Positions 16,811 through 18,308 of a stretch of DNA of 18,308 nt are shown here, piece by piece. Positions within the stretch are counted from its first letter, which is position 1, and the number at the start of each line of letters is the position of its first letter. The stretch comes from an uncultured Lachnospiraceae bacterium (GTDB lineage Bacteria; Bacillota; Clostridia; Lachnospirales; Lachnospiraceae): assembly GCA_937950565.1 (NCBI GenBank), contig CALFCS010000109.1, positions 1-18,308 of the forward strand, given 5' to 3'. Below the pieces are notes generated by a model. That model did no database searches. It worked only from the letters and a program-made list of their open reading frames with translations, and was not told the DNA's origin. Position numbers and translations under genes: made by a program.

Positions 16811-17456
16811 ATTTCGGGTCGCTCGGATTCTTCTCTATCTTCTCCCGAAGTCTTCTTATATGTACATCGACGGTTCTGGCATCTCCTGGATATTCATATC
16901 CCCATACAATATTCAGCAAATTCTCTCTACTGTACACTTTACTCGGGTTAGAAGCAAGCAGCTCAAGAAGGTCAAATTCCTTTGCCGTCAGATTAATTTC
17001 CCTGTTTTCTATCATAACCTGCCTGCTCTCACAATCAATCGTCATATCTTTCTTTACAATCATCTTGCCGGACGTCTGAGCGCGGTCACGCTTTCCTGTC
17101 CTGCGCATGATTGCCTTGATTCTCGCCTTAACTTCAAGAATATTAAACGGCTTTGTTATATAATCATCCGCCCCATATTCCAGGCCGAGAATCTTGTCCA
17201 TATCGTCGCCCTTTGCAGTAAGCATAACAATCGGAACATCTGAAAAATCACGCACCCGGCGGCAGACTTCGAATCCGTCGAATTTCGGAAGCATCACATC
17301 AAGAAGCATAAGGTCATATGTATTTTCCTCCACAAGCTTCAGAGCCTCCTCCCCGTCATAAGCAGCATCTACTTCCATTCCATCCTGCTCCAGACTGAAC
17401 CTGAGCCCTTTCACAATTAACTTTTCATCATCTACGACCAATATTCTTTTTCCCAT
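16767..17456 (-). CDS. OmpR/PhoB-family response regulator
   Basis: A 229-residue DNA-binding response regulator. The receiver domain has the acidic pair Asp9-Asp10, phospho-acceptor Asp53 (LLDVMLP), Thr80 and Lys102 (YITKPFN). The C-terminal winged helix (about 130-229) includes NLTAKEFDLLELLASNP and DVHIRRLREKIE, ending in KWGVGYYFRA, the typical full-length end. It lies 16 nt after the comEA-like gene and overlaps the kinase gene, so the two form one two-component system. GGAGAAGGAAGT precedes the ATG. The sequence is close to PhoP/WalR regulators, but the context differs from the walRK locus, so no symbol is given. Targets are unknown and could include the flanking com genes. Confidence 0.94.
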   Translation of the reverse strand: MGKRILVVDDEKLIVKGLRFSLEQDGMEVDAAYDGEEALKLVEENTYDLMLLDVMLPKFDGFEVCRRVRDFSDVPIVMLTAKGDDMDKILGLEYGADDYITKPFNILEVKARIKAIMRRTGKRDRAQTSGKMIVKKDMTIDCESRQVMIENREINLTAKEFDLLELLASNPSKVYSRENLLNIVWGYEYPGDARTVDVHIRRLREKIEKNPSDPKYVHTKWGVGYYFRA

Positions 17457-17472
17457 ACTTCCTTCTCCCTTA

Positions 17473-18078
17473 CTAAATTCTGACCTTGTCCTTAATCCGG
17501 TTAAATAAACCTTCTTTAATTCCCTCGATTTGTTTTAATTCCTCTACCGACTGAAATCTCCCGTGTTCCTCCCGGTAACGGATAATAGACTCTGCCTTCA
17601 CTTCCCCGATTCCGCTAAGTGTCATAAGCTCCTCTTTACCTGCAGAATTCAGATTCACCTTTCCATCCTCCTGCATCCCGGCTCCCCCGGCAGCCGAACC
17701 TGTTGTCGGACCTGCAGTCTCGTCTCTTCCGGGCATATATACCTGCTGCCCGTCACTTAACCTTTCTGCCTGGTTCAAAGCTTCTGCTGCCGCCGACTCA
17801 TTCATCCCGCCGGCCGCTTCGATTGCTTCATACACTCTGCTTCCTGCCGGAAGTCTGTATACTCCCGGTGCATTTACCGCACCACATACATACACATAAA
17901 TCTCTTCTATCTTCTCTTTTGTATTTTCCTGTGCCTCCTGTTCCTTCTCCTCACTTCCGGAACTTTCTGAAACGTCTGCTTCCTCTAGCTCTGTCATCTC
18001 TTCTGTGGCACAGCCACATATCAAACACATGAACACGATAATAAGAAAGCCGCATAAATGCTGCTTTAACCTGCGCAT
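17473..18078 (-). CDS. comEA: ComEA-like DNA-binding lipoprotein (SLBB plus helix-hairpin-helix)
   Basis: ComEA is the surface DNA receptor for transformation. This 201-residue protein has a signal sequence ending with LICG before Cys23, suggesting lipid anchoring; other ComEA proteins use an uncleaved N-terminal helix. A Glu-rich linker (about 27-58) follows, then an SLBB domain (59-117, EIYVYVCGAVNAPGVYRL to GQQVYMPG), a Gly/Ala-rich linker (118-138) and the tandem helix-hairpin-helix domain (141-201). The HhH motifs are VNLNSAGKEELMTLSGIG and VEELKQIEGIKEGLFNRI. GGAGG lies 8 nt before the ATG. The gene is first in a series ending with comEC and beyond. The DNA-binding role follows from the family; lipidation is a prediction. 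Confidence 0.92.
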   Translation of the reverse strand: MRRLKQHLCGFLIIVFMCLICGCATEEMTELEEADVSESSGSEEKEQEAQENTKEKIEEIYVYVCGAVNAPGVYRLPAGSRVYEAIEAAGGMNESAAAEALNQAERLSDGQQVYMPGRDETAGPTTGSAAGGAGMQEDGKVNLNSAGKEELMTLSGIGEVKAESIIRYREEHGRFQSVEELKQIEGIKEGLFNRIKDKVRI

Positions 18079-18137
18079 AGTCTTCCTCCTTCATAGAAGT
18101 ACGACTATAAATACCCCTCTTTGCGCCGACTAAATTC

Positions 18138-18166
18138 ATTTTACTATTTCCACTGAAAAATTGCAA
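18138..18166 (-). promoter_or_regulatory. Sigma-A-type promoter for the comEA operon
   Basis: On the minus strand TTGCAA (18166-18161), a 17-nt spacer and TAAAAT (18143-18138) lie about 60 nt before the comEA start. The element overlaps the 3' end of the upstream YdcZ-like gene, including its stop codon. The -10 matches 5 of 6 consensus bases and the -35 matches 4 of 6. Confidence 0.5.
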
Positions 18167-18308
18167 CTCCAATCAATGCAATTCCCATCCCGATTACCTT
18201 TCTCCACTCCAATGGTTCTTTATCAACCCCGAAAAGTCCCAGAAGTTCGATAAGATATGCCACGACAAGCTGTGCAATAACGATTAAAAGAGCCGCCTTT
18301 GCAGGTCC
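18144..18308 (-). CDS. DMT_YdcZ (DUF606) family membrane protein, C-terminal 54 residues
   Basis: Only the end of the gene is in the window; the frame is open from the right edge to the TAG at 18146-18144. The 54 residues contain a hydrophobic segment (LLIVIAQLVVAYLIELLGL), a loop with DKEPLEWRK, and a final hydrophobic helix (IGMGIALIGVAIF). This matches the C-terminal pattern of the YdcZ/DUF606 small drug/metabolite transporter family (GLFGV, then an R-K-IG helix). The substrate is unknown. The stop lies 65 nt upstream of comEA, and no terminator is evident in that gap. Confidence 0.75.
   Translation of the reverse strand, partial: GPAKAALLIVIAQLVVAYLIELLGLFGVDKEPLEWRKVIGMGIALIGVAIFQWK

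Noticed and set aside
16767..17456. Calling the two-component pair walR/walK
   Set aside because: Motifs are similar but the neighbours are com and GerMN genes, and general PhoP/PhoR-like systems look alike.

Overview
The window is a gene-dense, chromosomal-looking stretch of a low-to-moderate-GC Gram-positive anaerobe. The most likely group is Clostridia, family Lachnospiraceae. This is inferred from strong AGGAGG ribosome binding sites, three lipoproteins, a DUF4364 protein, a stand-alone AICAR transformylase next to a PurO-type IMP cyclohydrolase, and the comEC-holA / lepA-hemW order. No RNA genes, insertion sequences, CRISPR arrays or long repeats were seen. No stretch over 300 bases lacks a gene; the largest gap (4320-4441) holds divergent promoters.

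Region 1 (1-4319, minus strand) is one apparent operon. It runs purO-like IMP cyclohydrolase, stand-alone AICAR transformylase, glmM and enolase (cut by the window start). The first two genes do the last two steps of IMP synthesis with separate proteins instead of one fused PurH. A strong hairpin between glmM and eno takes up part of the eno Shine-Dalgarno sequence.

Region 2 (4442-8146, plus strand) is a divergent operon. It encodes a lipoprotein made of two diverged copies of one domain, a YtqA/YhcC-like radical SAM protein, a DUF4364 winged-helix protein, and a pair of half-size chromate-family (CHR) membrane transporters. The last four genes are joined by 4-nt overlaps or very short gaps. 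The operon meets hemW head-on with only 31 bases between them.

Region 3 (8178-18078, minus strand) is a long co-directional series: comEA-like lipoprotein, OmpR-family response regulator, histidine kinase, two-domain GerMN lipoprotein, comEC, holA, lepA and hemW. The DNA-uptake proteins ComEA and ComEC flank a two-component system and a GerMN lipoprotein. An internal promoter lies just before holA, so holA-lepA-hemW can probably be transcribed separately. The right edge (18144-18308) is the C-terminal end of a YdcZ-type DMT membrane protein, whose stop codon overlaps the predicted comEA promoter.

Most genes are core functions: glycolysis, amino-sugar and purine synthesis, replication, translation and radical SAM chemistry. 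The less ordinary points are the split purine enzymes, the eno leader hairpin, the com/two-component/GerMN cluster and the duplicated lipoprotein. I did not find a clear defence system or other wholly new system.
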